In this document: piece after piece, positions 26,295 through 37,101 of the stretch
How the letters are laid out: every line of letters starts with the position of its first letter
Position numbering within the stretch: position 1 is the stretch's first letter
Assembly: GCF_031755915.1 (NCBI RefSeq)
Contig: NC_083382.1
Span: 1,116,001 to 1,180,000, forward strand
Reading direction: 5' to 3'
From: Ziziphus jujuba
Taxonomy: Eukaryota; Streptophyta; Magnoliopsida; Rosales; Rhamnaceae
DNA length: 64,000 nucleotides
The notes under the pieces: model-generated
Databases searched by the model: none
Seen by the model: only the letters and a program-made list of their open reading frames with translations
What the model was told of the DNA's origin: nothing
Translations under genes and position numbers: made by a program

Positions 26295-26585
26295 ATGGCC
26301 ATCATTCCTTCACCCTTTGCTATTCCACAGCCCAATCAGGTCAGCCTACCCAGTTACATCTTTCCCTACAAACTTGAGTCTGATAATTATACTATTTGGG
26401 TTACCCAAATTCAACCTGTCATTATTGGAGAAAATCTAGAAGGCTTTATTAATGGGGATATTGAACCACCACCAAAACAGATTCAAAAAGATGTAGAATT
26501 TGTGACAGCAGGCTCTAGTGCTCCTCAATGGATTCTAAATCCAGAATATCAAGACATTTGGACTAAGCCTTGCTGGGATGGTTGA
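26295..26585 (+). pseudogene. gag, N-terminal part (frameshifted)
   Basis: Starts with ATG 14 bp after the primer-binding site and encodes about 96 residues. These resemble the copia gag N-terminus, with the motif KLESDNYTIWVTQI (about residues 28-41) followed by a proline-rich stretch. The frame ends at a stop within the region where the next frame (from 26570) carries the continuing gag homology, so a frameshift separates the two parts. Confidence 0.8.
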
Positions 26586-28051
26586 TGTCTGCAATTTCTC
26601 TAAATGTACACACAGCAATCTCCAAACCACAGAATTTGTATCAATTGTGGATCTCCTTCGCAAAGTTGTTTGGCAACCAATCAAGAGCCAAAATAATGCA
26701 GCTAAAACTTCAACTCCAATCAACTAAGAAGGATGCTTTGTCAATGACGGAATATTTTTCAAAAATGAAAGAAATAGCCAACAATTTTTTTCTAGTCGGT
26801 TGTCCAATCTCCAGTGAAGATTTCATCATGCACCTTCTTCAAGATATTCCTCTTGAATACGATGCAGTTATTGCTAACATAAATTCTCAATCTATTCCTT
26901 TAAATATAGAAGAACTGGAGGCCCTTTTACTTAATGAAGAAATGAGGATACAAACAGCAACCTCCTTTGTCATGCCATCTCCTCATGTTATGGAAAAAAC
27001 TGATAAGCCAGCAAAGAAATATAAAAACCAGCATCTGGATGGCTATAGGAGAGGTGCAACACATGGAGGTAGAGGCCGAGGACGTGGTAGAGGAATTTCA
27101 AGACCTATTTACTGTCAACTCTGTAAGATGCAAGGACATGTTGTCGCGCAGTGCTACCATAGGTTTGATCAAAATTATACAGGATCTCCAAATCGTAACA
27201 GCCATTCTACTGCCTATTATGCATATCCAGAGCTAGTTGCCAATCCAGAATGGCTCATGGACAGTGGAACCACAAATCACATGACAAGTGATCAATCTAA
27301 CATTCACAACAAATCTTGTTATAATAGAGAAGAGAAATTAATGATTGGTAATGGTCAAGGTTTGTCTATTAAAACCATTGGTTCTTCCTGTATACATTCA
27401 CCTAATGGAAATATTATACTCAAAGAAATGCTGCAAATACCATCTATTAAAAAGAATCTTTTGAGTATTGCTAGAATACCATCGGATAATTATGCTATAG
27501 TAGAATTTGACAAACATTTTGTGTATGTGAAGGACAAGGATACCCAAAAGCTGCTGTTCAAAGGGAGACTTGAATATGGACTGTACAAAGTTCACTTGCC
27601 TACCATTCAACCCATTGCCCGTTTTTCTTCCCATGCTGTTTGCATTAAAGAAACCAATTCTAGTTTTGATTATTATATTTTTCATTCTGGTTTATCTTCA
27701 AATAAATTATGGCACTTTAGAATAGGCCACCCTTCTTTGCCTATTATGAAATCTGTTGCCACTCAGTGTAATAAAGTTTCTTTGACAAATGGATGTGATA
27801 ATAATTTTTGTGATGCTTGTCAATTGGGTAAAGTGCATAGAAAATTTGCCTCTCCTTCAATGTCCAAAAGTAAATCACCTTTAGAATTAATTCATTCTGA
27901 TGTCTGGGGTCTTGCTCCTGTTTTGTCTAATGAAGGGTATAGATATTACTTAATCTTTGAAGATGACTATTCAATATTCACTTGGATATATCTAATGAAA
28001 CTTAAATCTAAGGTTACTCAAATTTTTGTCTGTTTTAAAAAAAATGGTTGA
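26570..28051 (+). pseudogene. gag C-terminal part, protease and integrase N-terminal part of the copia relic
   Basis: A long open stretch of 493 codons. It shows the copia gag core, then a CX2CX4HX4C zinc knuckle (CQLCKMQGHVVAQC, about 27113-27154). The retroviral-type aspartic protease site WLMDSGTTNHM follows at about 27251-27283. The GAG-pre-integrase module (LWHFRIGHP ... CDACQLGK) and the first integrase aspartate in LIHSDVWG (about 27887-27910) come next. The frame then ends at 28051 inside the integrase core, and the following 220 bases contain stops in all three forward frames. Confidence 0.9.
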
Positions 28052-28269
28052 AAACCAACTTTAAACAAAAATCAAACGATTTCAATCTGATTGGGGAGGA
28101 GAATTTAGGCCACTTTTAAATATTTTTAATCAGATGGGTATTATTTTTCAACATCCATGTCCTCACATTCATCATTAAAATGGTAAAATTGAGAGAAAAC
28201 ACCGGCACATAACAGAAACAACTTTGTCCTTGTTAGCTCATAGTTCCTTACCATTAAAATCTTGGTGGA

Positions 28270-28626
28270 ATGCTTCCACCACAGCAGTTTTTTTTAATAA
28301 ATAGACTACCCACAAAGATTCTGAAATTAAAATCTCCTCTCCAAAAACTTTTCAAAAGGAATTTTGATTTCTCTTTATTAAAAAGTTTTGGGTGTGAATG
28401 TTATCCATACCTCAGACCTTATCAAAATAAAAAAATTTCTTTTCATTCAGAGAAATGTGTATTTATTGGATATAGTTCTAAACATAAGGGATATCTATGC
28501 CTTAGTTTTATAACTGGAAGGACCTATGTTAGCTCAGAAGTTGTTTTTAATGAATTATATCTTACCTATTTATCAATTTTTGGTCAAAAACTTCTTCTAA
28601 TACTTATACAAGCATGTTTAATTTAA
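28270..28626 (+). pseudogene. Integrase C-terminal fragment of the copia relic
   Basis: In a different frame from the upstream part, this segment shows the copia integrase C-terminal pattern FGCECYPYLRPY followed by KCVFIGYSSKHKGYLCL. It is separated from the integrase core by a decayed stretch (28052-28269). A serine- and proline-rich linker follows to about 28850. Confidence 0.8.
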
Positions 28627-28955
28627 GTGAACAGGTAGCAAGTGAACCAAGTACAAGAACTTCCAGTCTCCCTATGGCAGAAGAATTTTGGATCAACTCC
28701 AACACCTCACAAAATATTCCAAGTATTTCTTCCTCGCCTATTCTCTCATCCTCTCCTCCTACAGATAAAAACCCCTCAGATTTGACTCCTACCCATTCAA
28801 AATCATTTTTATCCTTACCTAGTTCTCAATCTCTCACCAAATAAATCAACCTGCTCCAAGCAATCAAACTGTCCAACCACGTCCACTTGACACACATGTT
28901 AAATAGCCTTTGGCTCGGCCTAAATCATCTTACCTGAAGGTAACAAGATCACAAC

Positions 28956-29883
28956 GTGGAATTTTCAAGAAAAAAATATTTACATGAATTGTTGATCCGT
29001 TACTTCATCGTGAGCCTCTCACTGTCACGTAAGCTCTCTCTTCTCCACATTGGGTCCGTGCCATGCAAGAAGAGTTTCATGCTTTACTCAAGAACAAAAC
29101 TTGGGTTCTCACCCCATCCGGTCCAACAAAAAATGTTGTGGGAAATAAATGGGTCTTCAAAGATTAAACACAACTCAGATGGAAGCTTTCAATGGTACAA
29201 GGCCAGATTGGTTGCTAAGGGGTTTTTATCAAAATCCTGGAATAGATTACAATGAAACCTTCAGCCCGATTATAAAACCATCCACGGTACGGGTCATACT
29301 ATCTTTTGCCATCTCTCTTAATTGGCCAATTCGACAAGTTGATGTCAATAATGCTTTTCTGAATGAAATTCTTCGAGAAGAAGTTTATATGGTTCAACCT
29401 CCCGGTTTTGAAGACTCCAATAAACCTCATTATCTGTGCAAACTCCAAAAATCCTTATATGGTCTCAAACAGGCACCACGAGCATGGTATGACAGACTCT
29501 GCTCGACCCTTCACCGTTGGGGTTTCAACAAATTGAAAATGGACTCTTCTTTGTTTTTCATTCACACAGGTAAAGGTGTCTTATGGGTCTTAATATATGT
29601 TAATGATATTATCATCATAGGAAACACTACTGAGATAGTAACTATCTTTATCAAACAACTGGACAAGCATTTTTCATTGAAGGATCTTGGTTCTCTGTCA
29701 TATTTTTTTGGCATTGAAGCAGTTCGAACTCCTGCCGTTTTGTACCTTACTCAAACCAAGTATATAATTGACTTGCTTCACAAAATCGAGATGCTGACTT
29801 CCAAAACCAGTCCAACTCCAGCTAGTACTAGTGTGCAACTTGGAAGGCAAATTGGTCTTCCTTTTAAAAGTAAACTTCTTTAG
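28956..29883 (+). pseudogene. Reverse transcriptase fragment of the copia relic
   Basis: The RT N-terminus (YKARLVAKGF at about 29193-29222) is in one frame. The main body, from about 29230 to 29850, is in another, so a frameshift lies close to 29230. Recognisable landmarks are IRQVDVNNAFLN (about 29329-29364) and SLYGLKQAPRAWY. The polymerase active site reads YVND at 29596-29607 instead of YVDD, which removes a catalytic aspartate. The sequence departs from copia after TSPTPASTS, so the RNase H domain is absent. Confidence 0.92.
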
Positions 29884-29885
29884 AA

Positions 29886-30301
29886 ACAAAAGATGTCTAT
29901 ATATATATATATATGTTTTTTTTCTTCTTCGATTAAAGCTACATTTTATTTGGAATGATCGATCATAATAAGAGGAGTTCAGATTAGATATTATGTTCTA
30001 GTTGTGCAGTTCGAGACAGGACAGGACCCCACAAGAAGTTGATCTGTAAAGACAGTTGTCTTGTCGTTTACCTAAATAGACAGCTGATTTTTGCATAAGC
30101 GTAATAAGGACTTCTACTATATGGGAGACGCAAGTCATATACACGTATGTTTCCCCAATTTAGATCAATCTAGTTTTACAAATGGCATGGTGGGAGTATG
30201 AATTCCCATCTAATCTCTAGTACACTGGTGAAAACCGACATATGTGGATTCTACCAGTGTATTAGAAGCCAGAGCATTAAAAATATTTCGCTGTCGGAAA
30301 A

Positions 30302-30349
<48 letters not shown>

Positions 30350-31303
30350 ACTCCCTCTATCAGTGGAACCTGTACACAAATCCATCATTATACTTGAAGT
30401 AAGAATACTATCAAGAAGAGTACCATAAATATATTCCCATTGGTAAAAATATTATTGCTATGCTTCTAATCCCTCCAGTGGGATTATTTCTTGGCCTTTG
30501 GATTAAGTACACCTGGTTGGTGTTGTCACATGACACTTTTAGGGTTGTCAAAATTCTGAACCTCATACAATTGATCTTACATTATTATCATGCTAGTTAT
30601 TTTTGCAAATTAATCCAGATAATTGTTTTCGAAGATAGATGATATACCGAGGGAGCAAATTTAACTAACTCTTTATTTATTTATTTATTTTTTTATGTGA
30701 AAGCAAATATAACTAGCTATTCATATAACAAAATATTAAATTGTGTCTTTAGTCTCCTAATGGTAAAATAGATACAATCAATCTGCATAAATTGCTTTAG
30801 TTTATTTAGTTTCTATGCTAATAATAATTTTGTGTCTTACATGTAAGAATTAAGTTGGAATTGAAGTTCAAATTTCACCAAACTAATACAAAATAAAATT
30901 TTGAGAATTAGGAATGAAAGCACTTGATTATACAAAGACTACATATTATTTTAATATAGCTTTTCTTATATATTGTTTGACAAAAGTGTATATTATATAG
31001 TTTGTTTATCTTCAATAAAGTGTTGTTGCATTGCATTAATTGATTTTCTTTTTTAATATATATATATATATATATACACATAGGACAAGACGCAAAATTG
31101 GAACTTATAAGAACCACATTTCAATTTGGAAAATGATATACATACAAACGTAATACCAACTAGACAAATTAGATAGATAATGCATAAAACATACGAGCAA
31201 TCAATGACAAACACATCAAGCACTATATCCCAATCCAATATTGAACCTACCACAATAATATATTGCTGTATTTATGTTTTAAGTCCTTAAAAGTTGAAGA
31301 TTT
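29886..31303. other. Intergenic DNA after the copia relic
   Basis: No coding exon seen. Contains a poly-A/(TA)n run at 30299-30344, a second TA run near 31058-31076, and a small inverted repeat whose arms are TACACTGGT (30221-30229) and its complement (30253-30261). Confidence 0.65.
30299..30344. repeat. Compound (A)n(TA)n simple repeat
   Basis: About 20 adenines run directly into about 13 TA units. A poly-A tract followed by a TA microsatellite can mark the end of an inserted retroposed sequence, but no source was recognised. Confidence 0.9.
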
Positions 31304-31755
31304 TTAATTTGGCTTGCCGGATTGGGATTTTGATATTGACGTTCCTTTCACCACAGTAACTGGACAAGAAGCATTTGTCACCACGTAGTTGCTGACACTA
31401 CCAAGCAGCACCCTGCCAAATTGAGGCTTGACACGTCATCATCATCATCATCATCGTAAAGCTACATATATATGTGCGTATGGAGGAGCAACAGTTATGT
31501 TGGTTTATTAAAAAGGTCCATTGATTGCAAAATGGCATGCTGTGATTGGTCAGTTGGGTTATTGTGTAATATACCAATTTCTTTTTTTGAAGGAGATTTG
31601 TTGTTAGAAGCCATTTTTGATTTCATTATTAGGAAATGGTTTGTGTTGGCATAAATGCAAAAGTTGTAGCAACGGCAAATTTCAGTTATAATATCAACAT
31701 TGGTTGATGGTAAAGAAAAGAAAAGATCAAAAATTAAAATGAACACACACACACA

Positions 31756-31797
<42 letters not shown>

Positions 31798-32534
31798 ATA
31801 TATATATATATATATATTTGCATAGTTGAAATGATAGTTTACCTTTTGATGGGTCCCAAGCCTCTACTTCCAACAACAAGAGAATCAAGTTGAAGATCAT
31901 CCACAGCATCACTCAACTTTTCCCTTGGATCTCCCCAGTAAACCTTGGCCAACACCTTCGCCTGATTTATTCAATACCATATATATACATATTATGCAAT
32001 ATTGAAAATTATGACCATATATATCAAAGAGATAGGAAATTAACTATAAAAATATAAGTTGTACCCCTTTGGTCCTTGAAACTTTATCAAGAATATCAAG
32101 CACCTCTGGATCATTACTCAGTCCATACTGCTTTGAGAAATTAATCTCTCTAAACTCCTCCAGAGGAACCAACGCTGCAAACCCACCAATTAATTAAAAT
32201 TAAACATTTGATGAGATTCATTTCTAATATTTGCATATATATATATATATATATATAGGATTATATATGTACAGTACTCTTTCTATCATCTGATTCTTAA
32301 ACTTTATCCATATCATATTTTAAGATAAAATTCCACAACAAGGTATCAGTGGTACATACGTGATCCAGTATCTTCAAAGAGCTGCTTCCTGGAATGATCA
32401 GCCTTCGGAGGCTCAACGTGGATTAAGATGATGCAATCTCCATCATCGATGAGATTATCAGCTGCCCATCGGAGGGCTGATTTGCTGGTTGCAGAGTAAT
32501 CCATGCCGATGCCAATAGTGCGTGGCTTTCCCAT
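31304..32534 (-). CDS. Universal stress protein (UspA family), 4 exons, 170 aa
   Basis: Exons in transcription order: 32534-32360, 32174-32065, 31961-31843, 31412-31304 (513 nt, one frame, all GT-AG). The protein begins [20 protein letters not shown], typical of the Usp first strand and helix. Near the C-terminus it carries the ATP-binding pattern G-x2-G-x9-G-S (G126, G129, G139, S140), followed by CPVTVVK. Family members are small alpha/beta nucleotide-binding proteins induced by stress; the closest remembered plant type is Arabidopsis At3g53990. The retained ATP motif suggests a nucleotide-binding Usp rather than the non-binding class. Length is normal and no break is seen. Intron 3 carries long CA and TA microsatellites. 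Confidence 0.94.
31743..31819. repeat. (CA)n-(TA)n compound microsatellite in intron 3 of the universal stress protein gene
   Basis: Two blocks of AC units (31743-31762 and 31764-31792), broken by one doubled C, are followed by a TA run to about 31818. It lies just downstream, in transcript sense, of the exon 3 donor. Confidence 0.93.
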
Positions 32535-32577
32535 TATGTTGATGATGATGATGTTCTATGTGTTTGTTTGAGGTAGC

Positions 32578-32587
32578 TATATATATA
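32578..32587 (-). promoter_or_regulatory. Possible TATA box of the universal stress protein gene
   Basis: A TATATATATA stretch lies about 45 bp upstream of the start codon on the minus strand, implying a very short 5' UTR of about 15 bases. TA runs are common in this DNA, so confidence is limited. Confidence 0.4.
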
Positions 32588-33367
32588 CTGGTTTTTCTGT
32601 TTGGGATATATATGAGAATTTTTAGTATTTAGGGTTTTTTATTTATTTTTGTTTGGCTGCTGAGGAACTAGAATATTTATATATGCAGTCCAAACTTTGG
32701 ATTTTCTAGAAGGTGAAACTTCTTGAACGCCTGGAAGTTTTACCTTTCATAAAAAAAAGAAGAATATATATATATATATATTATATAAATATTTGGAAAG
32801 CAGCCACCTTATTCTTTGGTGATAAGACTTTTTTTGGTGTAAGATACCAAGAACATGAGCGAAAATAGAGTTGAGAAAAAAAAAGACGAATTTTAGCATA
32901 AAGTGTGTCAAGTGCAAGTTGTTGCTTTTATTAATTACAGTAGCCTGGCTTAGCCACAACACATAACAGTTGAGCACTGATCAATAGGCGCATTATTTTT
33001 TGGTTCAATTATTCTTTTAAAATATTTTATTCTGAAAAATAAAATTAAAATCATATGTTTTGAGCTGTTGGCAGCTAAAATCGATCACAACTTAGGTAAA
33101 AATTATTGCCAAAATATATCAAATCATTAATGGCTCTTTGTGGGGCCAGAGGGACCAAAAATGACAGGGATACCAGTGGCATAAAGAACCGAACCAATTA
33201 TGGCATTATTATTAGCAATTATTAGCAAATATTACTAGTTGAATTAAGTATATAGAATAAATATAAGAATAGTTATTTTCATATTTGATATATTTTTAAT
33301 TTGAAAATTATCGATTTTATAAGAGTATATATAATCCTATTTCAAAGAAGCATTCATTCATTTTAAG

Positions 33368-33638
33368 TATGAATATCTTTATCATAATTACAATATTTTG
33401 ATATTTAGATTGATTATTTTATATTAAAAATATATAAATAAGTTTAAATTTGATTTTTAATTAATTTTTATCAAATATATAAATAAGTATATCTTTATCA
33501 TAATTACAATATTTTAAAATTTAGATTGCTTATTTTATATTAAAAATATATAAATAAGTTTAAATTTGATTGTTAATTAATTTTTATCAAATATATAAAT
33601 AAGTTTAAATTTGATTGTTAATTAATTTTTATCAAATT
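33368..33638. repeat. Tandem repeat, about 118-bp period, 2.3 copies
   Basis: Units start at about 33368 and 33488 with the shared phrase ATCTTTATCATAATTACAAT. Each ends with TTTTTATCAAATATATAAAT. A third partial unit spans 33603-33638. The units differ at only a few positions, so the duplication is fairly recent. Confidence 0.85.
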
Positions 33639-35829
33639 TGATAATGAAAGAAATAAATATTTATAAAAGTTAAACATTGAATCTAATTCAATATAATTAC
33701 CAAACATATTAATAAGAATACAATTATTTCTTTTCTCTCTCTTAACTTTATAGGTATATTTCTATTACATCATAAATAACTTTTTTTGCATACCAAACAT
33801 GTCTTTAAGTAATTATATAGCACGAATATATAGCTTAAAACAGAATATTGGACTTTTGAAATCAAATGCTAATTGGAGTTCTAAATATCGATTTATCTCA
33901 CTCTCAATCAATGGTTATCATGTTTGCTTTTGATGTTGGGTTTTCTTACATAACAATAGTTATGTATTTAAGGACAAATTTTATTTAGAATTTTTCAATT
34001 TATAATTATACTTAAATTTTGGATTATTTATTATTCTTTTTTAATTTTTTATATTCATCAAAATAGATTCATTTTTTTTTTATATTTATCAAATACTTTT
34101 GACAATTAAAAGTAAAATAAAAATCAATATTTTATGAATGAATAATATTGTAAAAATATAATTTTAACCTTTAATTATATGATTAACTAGTAAAAATTAA
34201 CAAATGAAATGTTGTAATAGTTTTTTAAAAATATAGAACTTAAATGTAATTAAATTAAAATTGAAACGGTTCCAATAAAGTTTTTGCCATTTAGTCCTGT
34301 GACATTGTTAAGCACGGGAATGCCAATGGGACAGATTTTCCTTTATGTGATTTTATTTACTTAATTTTTTATAGTAGTGCTGATGGCGCAGATAACGCAT
34401 CCATTTAAGTTTGGATGGTCAAGCCCACAGAAACAAATCCTTATAGTGCTAGAAGTTTTAAGCTTGAGCCCAAATAATATGTATGGGTTAAGTAAAACGG
34501 ACTTTCGGAATCAAAAAGCCCCACTGGAGTTCCATGTGCATATATTTTCTTGATGTTTGGTACCATACTGCAATGCATATGTATATTTTATATGAAATTA
34601 AAAATAATAATATTAGAAATATTATTTAGTTTTTAAGTTATTTATCAAATGTGTATTTATATATATATATATATATATATTTAATTGGTTTATATTTAGT
34701 AATATTTGTTATTTATTAATGGTTGATTTATCCATATTTAAATTATATTAATATACTAATTATATATGTGTATACTTGATGAATAATTTGATAAATTAGA
34801 TGATACTTGTAGTACTGATTAGTTAGAAAATATATAACAGAACATGATTAATTTTGTGCCATTGTTATTAGGTACTCATGGTAGTGGGAAAAAAAAAAAG
34901 ACCCAAAAAAAAAAAAAGAAGACCCAAAAAAGAGGAATAAAAAATACAACTAAACAATACAAATCAGTATTATAAATAAGTTAAATGGAGTTGATTTAGT
35001 TGATTTGTTATTTATATGGAGGATTATAAGTTCGAAATATTAAAGTGGAGGAAATTATTATAAATGATCAAAATATTAATTAAATAAAATCTAATAAAAT
35101 ATACTGATATAATTATATGCCATATAAACAGAGTATATGGACCAAGCTAAAGGTAAATACGAGCAGCAAGTAACTAGCTAATTATGGAGAAACATAATTA
35201 CCCAAAAGAATTCAACCGTTGCTCTCTGTAAGTGATTAATTACCGATTAATAAGTACAATCCATTTTGGTATCTGTGTAAACAATTCGAGAGAATTCAGC
35301 TTATGTGTTAGACAATAAGGTTTTGGCTTCGTATATATGATATGGCTATGCTGATATCCATGCATGCCCTTATTAACTATAATTTGATGGAGATCAAATA
35401 TAAGTGACATACGAGATTAATTAGCAACTTTTGTCAGGTTATTTTAGGTGTTAGAAAAGGGAATGACTATTCCCTATCTAATGGCTCTAGTTTGTTGTTT
35501 GAATTGTTTCGCCCCATGGATCCCCAAGTAACAACTAGTATTGATTTGAGAGATTGGTTGCTGATCTGAGACTGAGACTTGGTGGTAGTCATGGCCATGG
35601 CTTCCTACACTTTTTGTTTGTGATGGTACCTAGAGTTTCTTTTATTTTTGCCGGATACTCATATATTGGAATACAGTGATGGAAACTAAGGTGATGTGGA
35701 TGGAGTACATTACAAGGGAAATGGGTTGTGCTGGCACTAATTTTATGGCATTTTTAAAAATACTTTTTTTTTTTTTTTGAAAAATTTAAAATGATGCTAA
35801 AAAAATACTATATCTGCATTCTGCAGCAT

Positions 35830-36010
35830 TTTTTTTTTTAATATTTGTTCATAAATTATATAATTCTTAAATAAATTCTGTTTTTAAATACATCTTTCTT
35901 ACATTCCTTGATACTCATAATTTGGATTATTGGGATGCCTGGATATTCTCTGCTGGAGTGGATTATAACCATTGTTTCTCTATGGAGAGTTGTGATGTTT
36001 GTTTAATTTC
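35830..36010. repeat. Left copy of a duplicated block flanking the LRAT array
   Basis: This segment, containing CTGGAGTGGATT and CTCTATGGAGAGTTGTGATG, is closely matched at about 63556-63751 at the right edge of the window. It precedes LRAT copy A by about 1 kb. The right-hand copy may likewise precede another LRAT copy beyond the window. Confidence 0.85.
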
Positions 36011-37101
36011 ATAAATTCAGACATTAAACTTATCAATTAATAATATAAATTTTGTTGTTTTGATATGAATATATATAAATTTTTCTGTTTCTCTATTATT
36101 ATTTATTTACAAATTAAACAAAATCAAATAATAAACTGCTGATATTATTATCGTTTAATAATTATTTTTATGTACTTACTAAAACTTTATGTATAATCAT
36201 CCTGGTTAGTAAATTAACAAATTATACACATACTAAATTTTATGTATTTTTTAAAGAAAATTTGTGTTTCATAATGATTTCAAATGGTTTTTTGAATGAA
36301 AAAGTTTAAAATATGTATTAAATATATTATGCATTATATAAGTGGGAAAATATATTATGAAAAATAAATATATTTAACTATTTTTTCCTATTTTACGATA
36401 ACATAAAAAATATGTATAAATATATATATATATATATATGTACTATTATTATTTTTTAAATATATATATATATATAAATATTTTAATATATTAAATAACT
36501 TTTTTCTTTTGGTATTCATGTATTAAACTAAGTAGACGTTATATTTTTATCATTTATATTAAAAATAAATGATTTTAATATATATTTAATATCCATATCT
36601 TTAACCGTATATTTTTTAATTTATAATGTATTATATTAATAGATATCGAATTTATGAACTTTTTATTTACTGTTTATGCATTTTTTAATCGAATTTTATT
36701 CATATTTTTAAATAAATGAAGGAATTTATGCACTTGCATTCTTATTATTGTATTTTTGTCATATGCTATTTAACTAATTACGATAATCACTACTTTAATT
36801 AACCTGTTCATTCTCATATAATAATTCCATTAAAAAAAATGACTATAACATATTAATAACGATTATGGAATAAATAAAAAGAAAAAAAATTATTTTAATT
36901 GTTGCAGTTGCTGATGGTTGTCAAAAAAAGAAAGGTACAATGAACTACGAAAGGAAAGGAGTTTTCGTAAAGGAGAAGAAAAAGACAACGGTTACTTTTT
37001 TACTCTACTCTCACTCTTCAGCGGGCGACAAAGCGCTCGGTGGACATAACCCGTGGATCCGATCGAAGGGAGCGATGTCAGTCCCAAGATAGTGTTAGAA
37101 T

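Larger units (their letters stand above)
26095..29885 (+). mobile_element. Degenerate, 3'-truncated Ty1/copia retrotransposon
   Basis: The order is primer-binding site, gag, zinc knuckle, protease, integrase, reverse transcriptase; integrase before reverse transcriptase marks Ty1/copia. Coding capacity is broken by several frameshifts and stops (near 26570, 28050-28270, 28620-28960 and 29240). RNase H and the 3' LTR are missing, since homology stops near 29850. It lies 480 bp downstream of the glutamate decarboxylase stop codon in the same orientation. It cannot encode a complete polyprotein and should be non-autonomous and probably inactive. Confidence 0.93.
32590..36890. other. 4.3-kb AT-rich intergenic region, no gene seen
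   Basis: No coding exon is supported. Contains a tandem repeat at 33368-33638, several TA runs and poly-A tracts. From about 35830 to 36010 there is a block that recurs at the right edge of the window. Confidence 0.7.
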
